Shown here in pieces: positions 21,891 through 33,944 of a stretch of 64,000 nucleotides of DNA. Numbering within the stretch: the first letter of the stretch is position 1; each line of letters opens with the position of its first letter. This DNA comes from Adineta vaga. Taxonomy: Eukaryota; Rotifera. A program made the position numbers and the translations under genes. Under the pieces are notes generated by a model. The model was not told where the DNA came from, did no database searches, and saw only the letters and a list, made by a program, of their open reading frames with translations. The stretch lies in assembly GCA_021613535.1 (NCBI GenBank), contig CP075493.1, forward strand, positions 13,764,001-13,828,000, written 5' to 3'.

Positions 21891-23818
21891 AAACTCACCA
21901 CACTAAATCTCTCACAGAAACGATTCGGCGAGAAAGGAGCACAGCACATCCGTGATGCCTTGCGAACGAACACGGTAACATTTATTCGCTCTTCACAGAA
22001 CTCATGCATTCATCATCTCTCTTCTTCATAGACAGTCATAACACTGAACCTCGATTACAATCATATCGGCGCTCACGGAGCAGAACATATTGGCGATGCC
22101 TTGCGAACGAATACGGTAACATTATTTATTCGCTCTTTGCAGAACTCATGCATTCATCGTTTCTCTCATATTTAGGCACTCACTACACTAAATCTCGTGA
22201 GAAATGGAATCGGCGGCGAAGGAGCACAACATATTGGCGATGCCTTGCGAACGAACACGGTAACATTCATTTGCTCTTTACAAAACTCATGCATTCATCT
22301 TTTCTCTCATATTTAGACACTCACCACACTAGAACTTCAATGGAATGAAATCGGCGATCAAGGAGCAGGATATATTGGCAAAGCATTGCGAACGAACACG
22401 GTAACATCGATTAGCTCTTTACACAACGCAACATCCATCGTTTCTCTCATCTGCAGATACTCACCACACTAAACCTTGGATCCAACGAAATCGACGATGA
22501 AGGAGCACACCATATTGGCGATGCCTTGCGAACGAATACAGTAATATTTATTCGCTCTTTGAAGAACTCATGCATTCATCTTTTCTCTCATATTTAGGCA
22601 CTCACTACACTAGACCTCAATGACAATCAAATCGGCGCTCGCGGAGCTCAACATATCGGTGATGCCTTGCGAACAAATACGGTATTATTTATTTTTTCTT
22701 AACAGAACTCGTGCATTTATCTTCTCTCTCGGAGATAGACACTCACCACACTAAACCTCGCATATAATCGAATCGGCGGTGAAGGAGCACAACATATCGG
22801 TGATGCCTTGCGAACGAATATGGTAATATTTATTTGCTCTTTACAGAACTCATATATTCATCTTCTCTGTCATATACAGACACTCACCACACTGGAACTT
22901 GACTGGAATCAAATCGGCGATCAAGGAGCACAGCATATTGCTGATGCCTTGCTAACAAACACAGTAAGATTCATTTGCTCTTTACAAAACTCATGCATTC
23001 ATCTTCTCTATCGTTTATAGACACTCACCACACTAGAACTTCAATGGAATGAAATCGGCGATCAAGGAGCAGGATATATTGGCAAAGCATTGCGAACGAA
23101 CACGGTAACATCGATTTGCTCTTTACACAACGCAACATCCATCGTTTCTCTCATCTGCAGATACTCACCACACTAAACCTTGGATCCAACGAAATCGACG
23201 ATGAAGGAGCACACCATATTGGCGATGCCTTGCGAACGAATACGGTATTATTTATTCGCTCTTTGCAGAACTCATGCATTCATCGTTTCTCTCATATTTA
23301 GACACTCAATACGCTAAACCTCAATCACAATCAAATCGGCGCTCACGGAGCTCAACATATCGGTGATGCTTTGCGAACAAATACGGTATTATTTATTTGC
23401 TCTTTACAGAACTCATGCATTTATCTTCTCTCTCGGAGATAGACACTCACCACACTAAACCTCGCATATAATCGAATCGGCGGTGAAGGAGCACAACATA
23501 TCGGTGATGCCTTGCGAACAAATACGGTATTATTTATTTGCTCTTTACAGAACTCATATATTCATCTTTTCTCTCATCTTTAGGCACTCACTACACTGAA
23601 CCTCCATGCCAATGAAATCCGCGATGAAGGAGCACAACATATCGCTGATGCTTTGCGAACGAATACCGTAACATTCATTCGCTCTTGACAGAACTCATGC
23701 ATTCATCTTTTTCTCTCATCTTTAGGCACTCACCACACTAAACCTCAATCACAATCAGATCGACGATCAAGAAGGACAACATCTTCGGAATTGTTTAGGA
23801 AATAGGGTGACATGGTAA
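21891..23818 (+). CDS. LRR (RNI/NOD-type) protein, one repeat per exon, 14 exons
   Basis: Fourteen exons start at 21891, 22032, 22176, 22317, 22457, 22598, 22739, 22880, 23021, 23161, 23302, 23443, 23584 and 23726. The first thirteen are exactly 84 bp, phase 0, and each encodes one 28-residue LRR of the form LTTLNLxxNxIGDEGAQHI followed by GDALRTNT. The last exon degenerates to a stop at 23818. Introns are about 57 bp, begin GTAAC/GTATT, and are nearly as similar to one another as the exons. The frame is open throughout. RNI-type LRRs form a curved scaffold for protein binding, as in NOD-like receptors and F-box/LRR proteins. The likely 5' end is the F-box exon at 20986. Units at 22317-22822 and 23021-23526 are a duplicated four-exon block. 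Confidence 0.85.
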
Positions 23819-24248
23819 CTCTGGATTGTTATATATTATTCTGTAATACGTTTTTAGTGTAAAATTCTTTTTTTGAAAAAATGGTGAAGAAGAATAGATA
23901 ATATACTCTAGCGTACGAAGCGTTAGTATTTGGATGATAGCATTTTGTGGGTGTGGGTGTAGGTAGCACATTAAAATAATCAATCTCACATTCGGTCTCA
24001 CCCAAACCCAAAAATTCGTCTTTAAACATCTAAACATACATCTCGATAGAGTATGAATAATGAATATGAGAAGATGCTCACACATTCTTAAAAATACTTT
24101 TATTAAAAATATCAAAATTAGTCTATTAAGCGAAGTGAAGATCATGACATTGTAACCAATTGGTCTTTTCAAAGAGAGGCAATTTCACATCGAATGATCT
24201 AAATATAATTACTCTTTTTATTCTCATGTTTCAAAAAATAAGAAAGAT
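23819..24248. other. Spacer with G-rich imperfect hairpin and repeat copy 2
   Basis: Contains an imperfect inverted repeat of telomere-like sequence (arms about 23945-23962 and 23996-24012) immediately followed by the dispersed repeat copy at 24011-24095. It lies between the convergent 3' ends of the LRR array and the NACHT gene. Confidence 0.5.
24011..24095. repeat. Dispersed repeat, copy 2
   Basis: Matches about 18953-19030 over roughly 75 bp with a few changes. It abuts the G-rich hairpin on its left side, which the other copy lacks. Confidence 0.7.
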
Positions 24249-27200
24249 TTACTTTTGTGGTAATGGTTTTCGATCGATGATTTTAATGACACATAAACGA
24301 TCAGCAACTTTAAGTAATAAACGATCATGTAAAATGCCAAGAAATGGATATAAATCTTTATTAATAAATACTTTCACCATTTGTTCACCATTTGAAACCC
24401 GATACATTCGTAATAGTTGATCCGAACAAATTATAAATAGATATTGTTCATGATCACCTTGATTGACATTACTCAAACAAAGGACTTCACATTGACCAGC
24501 ACCATCATCTAATCGACCTATTTGACTTGATTTTGCTTGTAAATTATGTATAATCAATGTTTTATTATCTGTCGAAACAAGAACGAGTAGATTATCTTTC
24601 GTGATCAATTGAGAAGCATCTTCTAATTGTTTCAATCTTTGATTTTCTTTTCCCCGAAGATAAATTTGATTGTCAGAGTTATGGAAGACAAGATGATCAC
24701 CGACCGAAGATATTCGAATAACTCTACTTGTACTTAATTTAATAGATGATTGATTGGTTAAAGTTTGATTGTTATTGAGATTAAATTCCATAATGGTAGT
24801 TTGATCTTTTGATAAAATCAATAATCGATCATCGGACGTAAGTGTACATAGGAGAGAATCCATTGGTAGATGAATAAGAGTTTTGATTTGAAATGATTTA
24901 GTATCAATTTGAAAAATTTGTGCTGTTTGTGAACAGAAAAGAATAAATGATGATTGAAGTGAATAAATTTGAAGTTTTCGATGTTGAAATTCATTCGTTG
25001 TCCATAATAATTTTGTTGTTTCAAATGAATAAATTGAAAGTTGATTTTTTCGATTGAGAATTAAAATATGGGATGAATTTCTAGTAAAATAATATTCTTT
25101 GATGGATTGAATTGATAAATGAAAATCCAGTTTACTATTATCATCTAATGTAAATATTTTCAAATTCCTATGAAAAAAAAAGAATGAATTTATCACAAAA
25201 TCAATCTTATTTAACATACTGATCATTATCTGTATATGTTAGAAATCGATCTAAATGAATTGCTGGACGATGAAGAATTTGTTCTGATGATACGAGTTGT
25301 TTAGAAGCAACAAGACAAAATAACATTGTTGCATTGTATTTGTAAATATTTGTTCCATCCGAACAAAACAATGTAATACCATCCGGATGTTCTTTAATAG
25401 AAGAAAAATGTTCTTGTTTTTTTTCTTATATATTTTCATCTTGATATACCTGCTTCAAAAACACAATGATCAATATAAATATCAAGTTGAACATGACTGA
25501 GATGATAAGAAACATGTTGCTTTTGTTTTTTATCATAGAACCATTCATAAATATCAACAATACCTTTGTTTCGAACGATACATGCTAAACATCAATATAA
25601 AGATTTGTTGTTAGTATGAAGAAAGTGAAACTTACGTAAAAGATTTCCTAATCCACCACTTAAAGCATGAGAAGAATAATTATCATGAATTAGATCATAT
25701 CCAATTGTATCATCAGTCGATGATATTAAACAAAATGGTTGAAATATCTTTTCCTTATAAATTGGATTGAATATTATCAATGATGTGTCTGTTAACCATG
25801 CAATTGAATTACTATTTGCAAGATAAATAACAGATTTGGGTGGTGAATGAAAATCGATATCATCATAAATTTCAATTGGATTATTTTCATCATAGATAAC
25901 TAATGAAGTTATTGAATTATCGAATGAATAGAAAAATTCTGCATATAAATCGAGAAGAATACGATGTTGATAATTATTTCTATGTTGATGAATAGTTCGT
26001 GTTAATTTCAATTGTCCTTTATCATCGATTGATAAGTATGAAATAGTTTGACTTAATTTTAATGTTACTTTAAGAATTGTTTTTTTAATAAAATAATCTT
26101 CAATAATATCATCACCAAAATCGTATTCGGATATTAAACTATTCTCTAAATAATTCCATATTTGTAAAACATGATTTCCGGGCGAAATAAGAAGAATAAT
26201 TCCATCTTTGATAAATGAAACTAAACGATTACATGAAATTGGCATCATGATTTCATTTGTTGAAGTTTTCATTGAAATCATTTCAGAATTTGACGTTAAA
26301 CAACACAAACATTGACGTTCATAGAGAGCTGATACTAACTTTTCATGTTTTGCTTTTTTCTTGTATGCAATTTCTGATTGTGTGAATGTTGTTCGAAAAT
26401 AATTATGAAATTGATAATATTTACTCTCATCAGTCACAACAAATAACGAAAATGATGAAATTTTTGAATAGATAATTTTTGATGCTGAACATTTCAGTAG
26501 ATATTGTGGTCGTTCATGATCTGTAATTAATAGAAGTGGACAATTAATGAGACATTGATCAAGTAAATTGTTAAGTAATTGAGATAATTGTTCTCGAAAT
26601 GGAAATAAACGATAGACTAATTCAAATGCGAGATTATTTGGATGTTCATTTATGATATCTAATGAGATTTCAAATTGTTTCAAAAGAAATCTTGATTCAC
26701 CACTTCCATTATAATTCATTTTTGTAAATTCATATAGGAAATCTTGTACTTTATATTCTCCACAGAGAAATAATGCTCGAAGAAAATCAAAATTAAATAT
26801 CGTTGCATAATGAACACATTCATAACGACCGATATTGATATATAATTGATGTAAACGTCGAAGATTATATTGTCCTTTAGTTTTTTCTTCAAGAGGTTGT
26901 TGTACAGCTAAACATCGATCAACATTGATGATTGCAGTTGATAAATTGTATTTTTTCATTAATTTAGGTGAGTAACTCATATCAAATGTTGTTTTGTATT
27001 GATTAGCAAAATATTCTAAACGATTTTTTTCTAATATTGTCTGTTCTCGATATCCCATTCCTTGAACCTTTCCATGGTGCATATTGTTGAAAATATCGAT
27101 GATAACTAAATAAACAAATGTTTGTTTAACAAAAATGAAATATATCCCCTCGTTCTAACTTACAAATAAACACAAGGTACACCATCGACATCTTTTTCAA

Positions 27201-29571
27201 TTAAATATTTATGCATATCATTTCTCATACGAATCCATAAGTTTGATGGTAAACGAAATAATCCTAATGGTGGTAAATAATGAGCAAAAACAGATTGTAA
27301 AACTTCATCATCTAATGAAAGAATATCTTCAATTTCAATTTCACTCAATCCACCAGATAATTGTAGATAATGCATCGTACGATGAAATAAAATTTGACCA
27401 TGTTTATCACCTAATTGATTGTATAAATATTCGATAGCATCCGTTGTTCCTTCTATTGAAAGAAATGCTTTATCAGGCGTTTGATCATATGAATGCCATG
27501 TTAATGTTTGATCATAGAGAACTGAAAGATAAAGTGGATCAATGACATGTCGCCGTATCAGTTTAGGTTTGAGCCATTCATGTTGAATTGATGTTAAACA
27601 CCGTTGATCTTGTTTTAACCATGAATGTAACACTTCTTCAGCAGTGTTTTCATCAAATGGTTTGATTTCAATTTCGAATAAATTGTCTTTATAAATTGTT
27701 TTTAAATCTTGAAGAATATGGATTTCTTTTCGTTCTAATCCAACTTCAATATCAGAAATGGTTGAGAATATACATTTAATATTGAATGATGAAGGAAACC
27801 TTGCTGGTAACCATTTGATTAAATTGGTTAAATCATTCGTTTGCAATTGATCAATTGAATCGAGCAGAAGAATTAAATTTTCATTTGTTGGTACACGTGA
27901 AAGAATATTCTCTAATATTTCTTTAACATTATCAATTTTCGATGGAATATCCAAATGATAAAGAGCAGCTATTTGTTCAATAACTGAGATCAATGGACGA
28001 CGAATATCACTTGATGATGGAGTTGCACCCAAAAAACGAACAATAACAGAAACATGATTCGCTTTTGAATACCAACTTGGAATCTACAAATCATCATATG
28101 ATAGATAATGTTGAAGTAATACGTAATTCTTCCTACTTCATTAACAAGTTTTGCCATAATTGATGATTTTCCAGTACCTGATTGTCCAACTAAAACACAA
28201 GGATAATTTGTTGATGATGTAATGTATGTTTTGATCTGAAAATAACACATCTATATGTTGAGTAAAGAAGAAGTAAATTCTATACTTGTTGAAACACGTC
28301 AGGTCGAGGAAAAAATCGTTGTGTTAATGAATTACATTGAATCGCATGTTCTAAGATTTGATTATATAATAGATTTTCTTGTTTATTTTCATGGATTTTC
28401 ATATGATAATCGATTTGAGATTGAATTGCATGATAAAAATCATCAAAAAACTTTGATAAATAAGTTTTTCGATCATTTTCATCTTTCCATCGTAACTTTA
28501 ATTCAAGAGAAGAAAAACAATTCTATCGATATATAGAGAAACACTTGTTTATCATACTTTATATGAATAAATATCCGATGTATCAATGGATTGTTGAAGT
28601 AATTGTTTAACATCATTCAATAATTGTTTTGATTCAGTTTTATCTTCTGCATTATCATGAAATTTTGATTCCAATTCTTCAATGTCAGTTAATTCTCGAA
28701 AAAAACAAAGTATTCGTCGAGATTTTTGTTTATTATTCGCTAATGCGCGATAGATTTCTTGTGCAGTCACTATAAGAATGAAATCTTTACAAATAAACAT
28801 GGTGATTGGATTTCCTATTTACCTGAAATATGAAATTCATCTCGTTCATCTTTTGTCAGAAGTTTTTGTTCATAACATCGATCAGCTGCATTTCGTAGGA
28901 TTAATTGTAGTTTCTTTTCTGATTCATCCCATTGTTGATCATTATCAATAGGTCGAAGAAAATATTTTTGATCAAGATAATTTTCATCTAATTGATACAT
29001 TTCAGTTAGGAAAGTTTTTTCTTTAGTATTGGCTAAAAGATGTTGAAATACATGAGCAGAGATACGTGCTGGTGCAAAACGACTACCATATCGATGGCTC
29101 AATAAAATCTACAAATCAAAGAATTGACGAAAGGAGAAAGAATGATTGAAAAGAGAATGATTTATACCACGCAATTAGTTGCCATAGATAATCGATAACA
29201 AATATCCAATTCTTGTAAACACATATCAACTGTTGCATGAGTATTCTTTGCATTTGATTGAATACCCCAACGCATATCGGAATACTGAAAATCAACCAAA
29301 ATTAAAATGTTCATGTAAATGATGAAATTACTTGAAATTGTATATTGTATTTAGTGAGACAATATTGACGTAATCGAGGATAAACACGATCAATCAAACC
29401 ATTTCGTTCTTCGGTTGTATCTAAGAGAGTTAGTATGGTTTATGATATTTAATTGTAGTCTTGAATAATTAGCTTACCAGTAAATGTTGAACTAACAAAT
29501 ACTCGAACTGAATTGAATTTTCGATCTCCAACATGATCAAATCGACCACGATATAATAATTCATCTTCCAT
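24249..29571 (-). CDS. NWD1-like NACHT and beta-propeller protein
   Basis: A multi-exon gene. The N-terminus (MEDELLYRGRFDH, then VRVFVSSTFT and SDMRWGIQSNAKNT) is the DUF4062-like domain found before NACHT in NWD1/NWD2 and TEP1-type proteins; LLSHRYGSRFAPARI follows. The NACHT domain has a Walker A GQSGTGKSS (exon at about 28145-28236), a Walker B LILLLDSIDQL, and the family phrase VIVRFLGATPSSSDIR. The C-terminal half (below 27.08 kb) is a divergent WD-type propeller read as repeated LxIxD/xS-x-D strands to a stop at 24249. The gene resembles human NWD1, a cytosolic scaffold. Most exon junctions are in phase. At the junction 27060-27180 the best donor and acceptor put the exon start in a frame that runs into a stop, while the 1.4-kb downstream frame is another, so a one-base frameshift or unusual splice is needed. 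A short upstream exon with ATG at 29737 does not join in frame. Confidence 0.78.
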
Positions 29572-30061
29572 TTTGATTTCCAGTAGAAATTATCTGAAAA
29601 GAAAAACGAAGTTGTCGAGTTCAAAACAAATGTTATTATGACGGTAACCATTTACTTACATTTTTTGTTATGATTTGAATCGGTGTAGTTATTTTAGAAT
29701 CTTTTTCTTTCTTTTTCTTTTCTTTCCTTTCTGTCATTCGTCTGAATTATGAGTGTATGTTGTTGTTATAGCTACGAAGAAATGATGTTTGTCTCATAAA
29801 CATATTGTGAGAGAATAGAACAGCGTGTCTAAAGTTATATAGGTGATTTCACAAGCACGAAACAACTGATCACATGTATTTTACAATTTGAATAAAGTTT
29901 TGAGAGTTTGGCCATGAATTTAAATTGAACTAACTACTCGCAGTCACATCTATCTATTATATAGAGGTTGTCAAAATTGTTTATAAAGACGTTCTTCATG
30001 ATTTTATCAGATTTATTCATAATTATTGAAAGAAAAAAAAAATAACAGAAAAAAGTGTTTA
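29572..30061. other. Spacer between two minus-strand genes
   Basis: Holds the non-joining small exon (29660-29737, Lys-rich peptide) of the NACHT gene and its probable promoter, then the 3' flank of the GTPase gene. Nothing else was recognised. Confidence 0.4.
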
Positions 30062-31507
30062 TTATAGTTGTCGAAGAAGTTGTTCAATTGCATCCGCTGT
30101 ATTATTATATTCTTGTTTGGCGAGAAGATCTTGAGCAATTTTGGCTTCTTTTCGCAAGTTTTGTATGGTGCTATTCATCTCTTCGGGAAAATTGAAATGT
30201 GTGCAAATTTTTTTCAATTCACGGATTGTTGCCAGTAGGCTAGCTTTAATAGTATTGACTTCATTTTGATAGCTACGTTTGGTATACTCTAACTGGCTCA
30301 CTTGACTACCGATTTGTTGAACATCTTTGCATGCTTGTTCGAAAGCCGTTTTTTTATGAAGAATCTCTTTTTTAGCCGTTGTCTGCACGGGTACTGGAAT
30401 TTCATATGAATGTAAATGCTGATTCATTCCGCATTTACAATGTCTACAGTTTTTTCCATCAGCAGCAGCACAATGTTCAAAATGAGCCAAATTCAAACTC
30501 GGCTCATACGATAACGAACAATTTTCATGGCATATCTGCACATCACCATGTTGTATGCAAAGTGTGCTGTAATATGGTTTTGTTTCAATTTCGAATATAG
30601 TGATTACTTCGTCTTCTTCATAGTTTCGATTCGACTGTTTATTTTTATTGGCATTTTTCAGACGATCTTCTTCAATTGCTAACGCTTTCATGATTCCTAA
30701 CAACGATTTTTGTTTTACAATTAACATTGCTTTATGTGCAAGCAATCGTTCACGTCGAATACGCATATCTTCAAATGCTTGTACTGATGTACTCGAGGTT
30801 CGATTTATTTCATTCATCATCGTTTCCATTGTATCAACAGATTCTTCCCATGCTCGTACCATTCTTCGTACTAATTTACCATTTTGAAGTATTGATCTAT
30901 CTTTGATACAAAACAACGCATTTTGCATATAAAATGTTCGTTCTGTTGTTGGGTTGAATTCGGCAATAAGTTTTAGATTGAAATTTTTTGTTTCTTCCGT
31001 ACAGTTCGAAAGGATGAAAAATAAATTTTTGAAAACACTATCAGGTAACGATCCACGTAATTGACTTAATGTTGTTTTAATTGATGTTGACAAACGGGTA
31101 GTAGTTCCATTAATTGTAATAATAATGGCAGTAATGAAAGGTACTGCAGCAAATTGTTTCAATATTTTCTGAATATTTTCATCATCTTTACTTTGGTTTG
31201 TGTCATTGAAACCGGGTGTATCAATAACTTTAATAAGTTGACCATTCCATATGAAATCGTAAACGGTGCATGCCTGTGTTTGACTTTCGCTGGTATTGTG
31301 GATATCACGTTCAGTATGCCGATAGGAACCCGGAGGATAATTCGCAGTCGGGCATATGCTGTTCGGTATAACGATTTTCATATTTGAGTACAGATGTTGC
31401 TCACTGAATGATGAATTAGTAAAATAATTCGCAAAATAGTTTATACAAGTAGATTTGCCAGATCCAGATTCACCAATAAATGCCATGACGACGTGTGGAT
31501 TTGTCAT
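30062..31507 (-). CDS. AIG1/GIMAP-like GTPase with Cys-rich and coiled-coil tail
   Basis: An intronless 481-residue frame. A G domain occupies about residues 1-240: P-loop GESGSGKST, the ERD segment with a conserved S/T-Q-T-x-A-C (SESQTQACTVY), switch/G3 DTPGFNDTNQ, and a G4-like ILSNCTEE. After it come a helical region, a Cys/His cluster (ICHENC, HFEHC, CRHCKCGMNQH) that may bind zinc, and a C-terminal coiled coil. The DTPGFNDT motif and the position of the Cys/His cluster fit the AIG1-like family widely expanded in invertebrates, thought to act on membranes or in stress and immune responses. It is divergently paired with a related gene at 32028. Confidence 0.85.
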   Translation of the reverse strand: MTNPHVVMAFIGESGSGKSTCINYFANYFTNSSFSEQHLYSNMKIVIPNSICPTANYPPGSYRHTERDIHNTSESQTQACTVYDFIWNGQLIKVIDTPGFNDTNQSKDDENIQKILKQFAAVPFITAIIITINGTTTRLSTSIKTTLSQLRGSLPDSVFKNLFFILSNCTEETKNFNLKLIAEFNPTTERTFYMQNALFCIKDRSILQNGKLVRRMVRAWEESVDTMETMMNEINRTSSTSVQAFEDMRIRRERLLAHKAMLIVKQKSLLGIMKALAIEEDRLKNANKNKQSNRNYEEDEVITIFEIETKPYYSTLCIQHGDVQICHENCSLSYEPSLNLAHFEHCAAADGKNCRHCKCGMNQHLHSYEIPVPVQTTAKKEILHKKTAFEQACKDVQQIGSQVSQLEYTKRSYQNEVNTIKASLLATIRELKKICTHFNFPEEMNSTIQNLRKEAKIAQDLLAKQEYNNTADAIEQLLRQL

Positions 31508-32027
31508 GTTTTTGATAGTATTTTTGCTTATAGACGAAGAAGAAGTGAGTTGTTTTATCGAAATTTAATAATTTCAATGCAAAGACGAACAATCATTTTA
31601 TACTTTCACAGCCCACGACCAGAAGAAGGGGAAATACACATACTCTGTTAGTTTTTCTTTTTGTACAATTGTTCCACGAAGGATAGAAACAAACAATAAA
31701 AGACTTTTTCGTATGCGTCATGAAGCATCGAAACGTTATGCAATTCTAGTGGAAGAAATACCAAAAGTCAAATCGTAGCCTTTCGTTCCTATTCGTGACA
31801 CATAGAATTATTGCGTGCCGTTAAAAAAGTAGGGATTTAAACAAACAATCCAAGGGTTTTTTTCCATACTTATTGCACAAAAAACTTGGCAAAAAAAACA
31901 AGAAAAAAATGGATGTGGTTTGTGAAAGGATATTTGTATGTATATATATATATATATATAGGGAGAGAGAATTTATTTTATTATTTCAAAGTATCTTTCG
32001 AATCAAAACTGAAGAAAAGTGAAATTA
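31508..32027. promoter_or_regulatory. Shared divergent promoter region of two GTPase genes
   Basis: Both flanking genes start away from this 520-bp stretch. It contains a TA dinucleotide run (31937-31960) just upstream of the plus-strand gene. No specific factor site was recognised; the regulatory role is inferred from position only. Confidence 0.5.
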
Positions 32028-33836
32028 ATGTCGAATTGCAAGCGTTTTATTTTACTTGGTGATGCTGGTGCTGGAAAATCATCGTTTATCAATCTTTTAT
32101 ACAATACCTTTTATGGTACAACGAAAACAGATGAAATTTTCTGTGAACATCCACGAGTCAGACTCTCCATACCATGTGCAAATTGGTTGGATTGTCTTGA
32201 TAAAACATACAAAAATAAACATAGTGAACGTGATATTAACGACCAAACACAAAGTCAGACGCGAGCTTGTACAAACTATATTTTTCAAAAGGATGATATC
32301 CGTTTGGAAATAATTGATACGCCAGGATTTAATGATACAAATGGTATAGATATGGACGAACAAAATCTGTCATATATCGAAACAGCATTGAAAGAAAAAT
32401 CGTTTCTCAGCGGAATTATTTTAGTTGTGAATGGTGCTAATTCACGCATCGGAACTTCGTTTCGACATTTTTTACATTTGTTGCATCAAGTATGGCCTAA
32501 TGATTTGTTAAACAATTGCATTGCAGTTTTGACCAATTGTGATGAACTAAGCGTGAGTTTAGACCCATCGATATTGCATCGTGATCTCCACGTTCATGAT
32601 GGCAGAATATTTCATTTGCAAAATAGTTTGTTCCGTTGGGATCGGAAAAATTATGCTTCTAAAACAATTCGTCGTTTCCAACAAGATTTTGAAGATAACA
32701 TGGAAATAATTGAGAAAATAGTGAAGACATTGTTGCAGTTCAATAACGTATCAACAGACGCTTTTCAAGTTGGAGCAATTAAAATATTAGCAATTGAAAG
32801 ATCCATTTGCGATTCTATAAATGATATGATTCAGTTGTTCACAGCATTTAAAGAACAACAGGTAGCAGAAGTCAGTATTGAAGCTGCACAGCACACGATG
32901 CAAAGTAATAAACAACGGGATAAACAGCTGGAAATCAATGCTATACGTTGGGTCGAAGCTCCACAATATCAATCACCATCAGCATCAGCACAGCTAAATC
33001 AAAAATTTACACGAGATACGTTCTTGAAAGATCAGCCAAAAACGTTTGAGTCAACAGATCGTCAACTACATAAATCGAAAACTTCAGATCAAAATCAAGA
33101 AAAACATCCTTCATTTTCCTCTAATTGTGATCGTTTGTCTACAAAAAATCATGCATCAATCGATATTGAAAGAAAACGTTCTCAACAATCGACACACGGT
33201 AGTCGTTTTTATAGTGAATATGACAATGAAAAACAATCATCATCTCAATCAACATCATCACGAAAAACAAACAATGAACAGCTATCTAAAGCAATAGATT
33301 CTTCAAGAGGCTCTACATTTCATTCTACAACAGCATCTGATGGATTTCAGTATGCAAAAGGAACCGCTGAAAAGTATCGTAAGGACAATCTATCTTCCTC
33401 CTCTGTCAATCATAATAAACAACATGACTCATGTTTAGCACTATCACCCATGAAAGTATCTGACTGCTCCCACAGTTACGAAATTTCACATAATACACCG
33501 ACATATCGTCAAGAACAAACCAAAATACAAGTAACAATACCAGACAACGAAGCTCGATTTTACCATGATTCTGCACAACGACAAGAATCGTCTTTAAGTG
33601 ACAGAAAGCAAGACTTAATATGTCAGCAACGAACACTGGCACATTCGTTGAAATCGTTACGAGACAACTTGAAAAAGGAAGTGACTCATTTACGATCAAT
33701 TAACAAAAACTATGATCTTGTTGAACGGAATCGTGAACTACTCTTGGCATTCAAAGAGGTAATGCAGGTATTGGGTGGTGATCCTCAAATGCAACATTAT
33801 TATGACGACACACTGAATATTCTGTCAAACAAATGA
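32028..33836 (+). CDS. AIG1-like GTPase with long Ser/Gln-rich tail
   Basis: The first in-frame ATG is at 32028 (MSNCKRFILLGDAGAGKSS); an open frame extends slightly upstream without an ATG. The G domain covers about residues 1-230: P-loop GDAGAGKSS, the SERDINDQTQSQTRACT segment, G3 DTPGFNDTNG and G4-like LTNCDEL. Residues about 280-520 are low-complexity, rich in Ser, Gln, Lys and His, and probably disordered. The C-terminus (about 530-600) is a coiled coil (LAHSLKSLRDNLKKEV). It shares the SQTxAC and DTPGFNDT motifs with its divergent neighbour at 30062 but lacks the Cys/His cluster, so the two are related but specialised. Substrate and partners are unknown. Confidence 0.85.
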   Translation: MSNCKRFILLGDAGAGKSSFINLLYNTFYGTTKTDEIFCEHPRVRLSIPCANWLDCLDKTYKNKHSERDINDQTQSQTRACTNYIFQKDDIRLEIIDTPGFNDTNGIDMDEQNLSYIETALKEKSFLSGIILVVNGANSRIGTSFRHFLHLLHQVWPNDLLNNCIAVLTNCDELSVSLDPSILHRDLHVHDGRIFHLQNSLFRWDRKNYASKTIRRFQQDFEDNMEIIEKIVKTLLQFNNVSTDAFQVGAIKILAIERSICDSINDMIQLFTAFKEQQVAEVSIEAAQHTMQSNKQRDKQLEINAIRWVEAPQYQSPSASAQLNQKFTRDTFLKDQPKTFESTDRQLHKSKTSDQNQEKHPSFSSNCDRLSTKNHASIDIERKRSQQSTHGSRFYSEYDNEKQSSSQSTSSRKTNNEQLSKAIDSSRGSTFHSTTASDGFQYAKGTAEKYRKDNLSSSSVNHNKQHDSCLALSPMKVSDCSHSYEISHNTPTYRQEQTKIQVTIPDNEARFYHDSAQRQESSLSDRKQDLICQQRTLAHSLKSLRDNLKKEVTHLRSINKNYDLVERNRELLLAFKEVMQVLGGDPQMQHYYDDTLNILSNK

Positions 33837-33944
33837 ATATGATCAAACACAGAAACTTTATAATTAAAAAACCTAATAATTGTCGTATTTAGTCCGTCTG
33901 TTTCTTTTTATTAATATTTTAACTCAGAATAAACTACAAAAAGT

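Noticed and set aside
22004-22348. 114-residue frame over the LRR array
   Set aside because: Reads through introns in a wrong frame; the repeat frame with GT-AG junctions is far better.
21891-23818. CRISPR-like interpretation of the regular 141-bp repeats
   Set aside because: The repeats are coding exons plus introns, far longer than CRISPR units, in a eukaryotic context.
31937-31960. TA dinucleotide run as a recombination or origin element
   Set aside because: Simple microsatellite; nothing else supports a special role.
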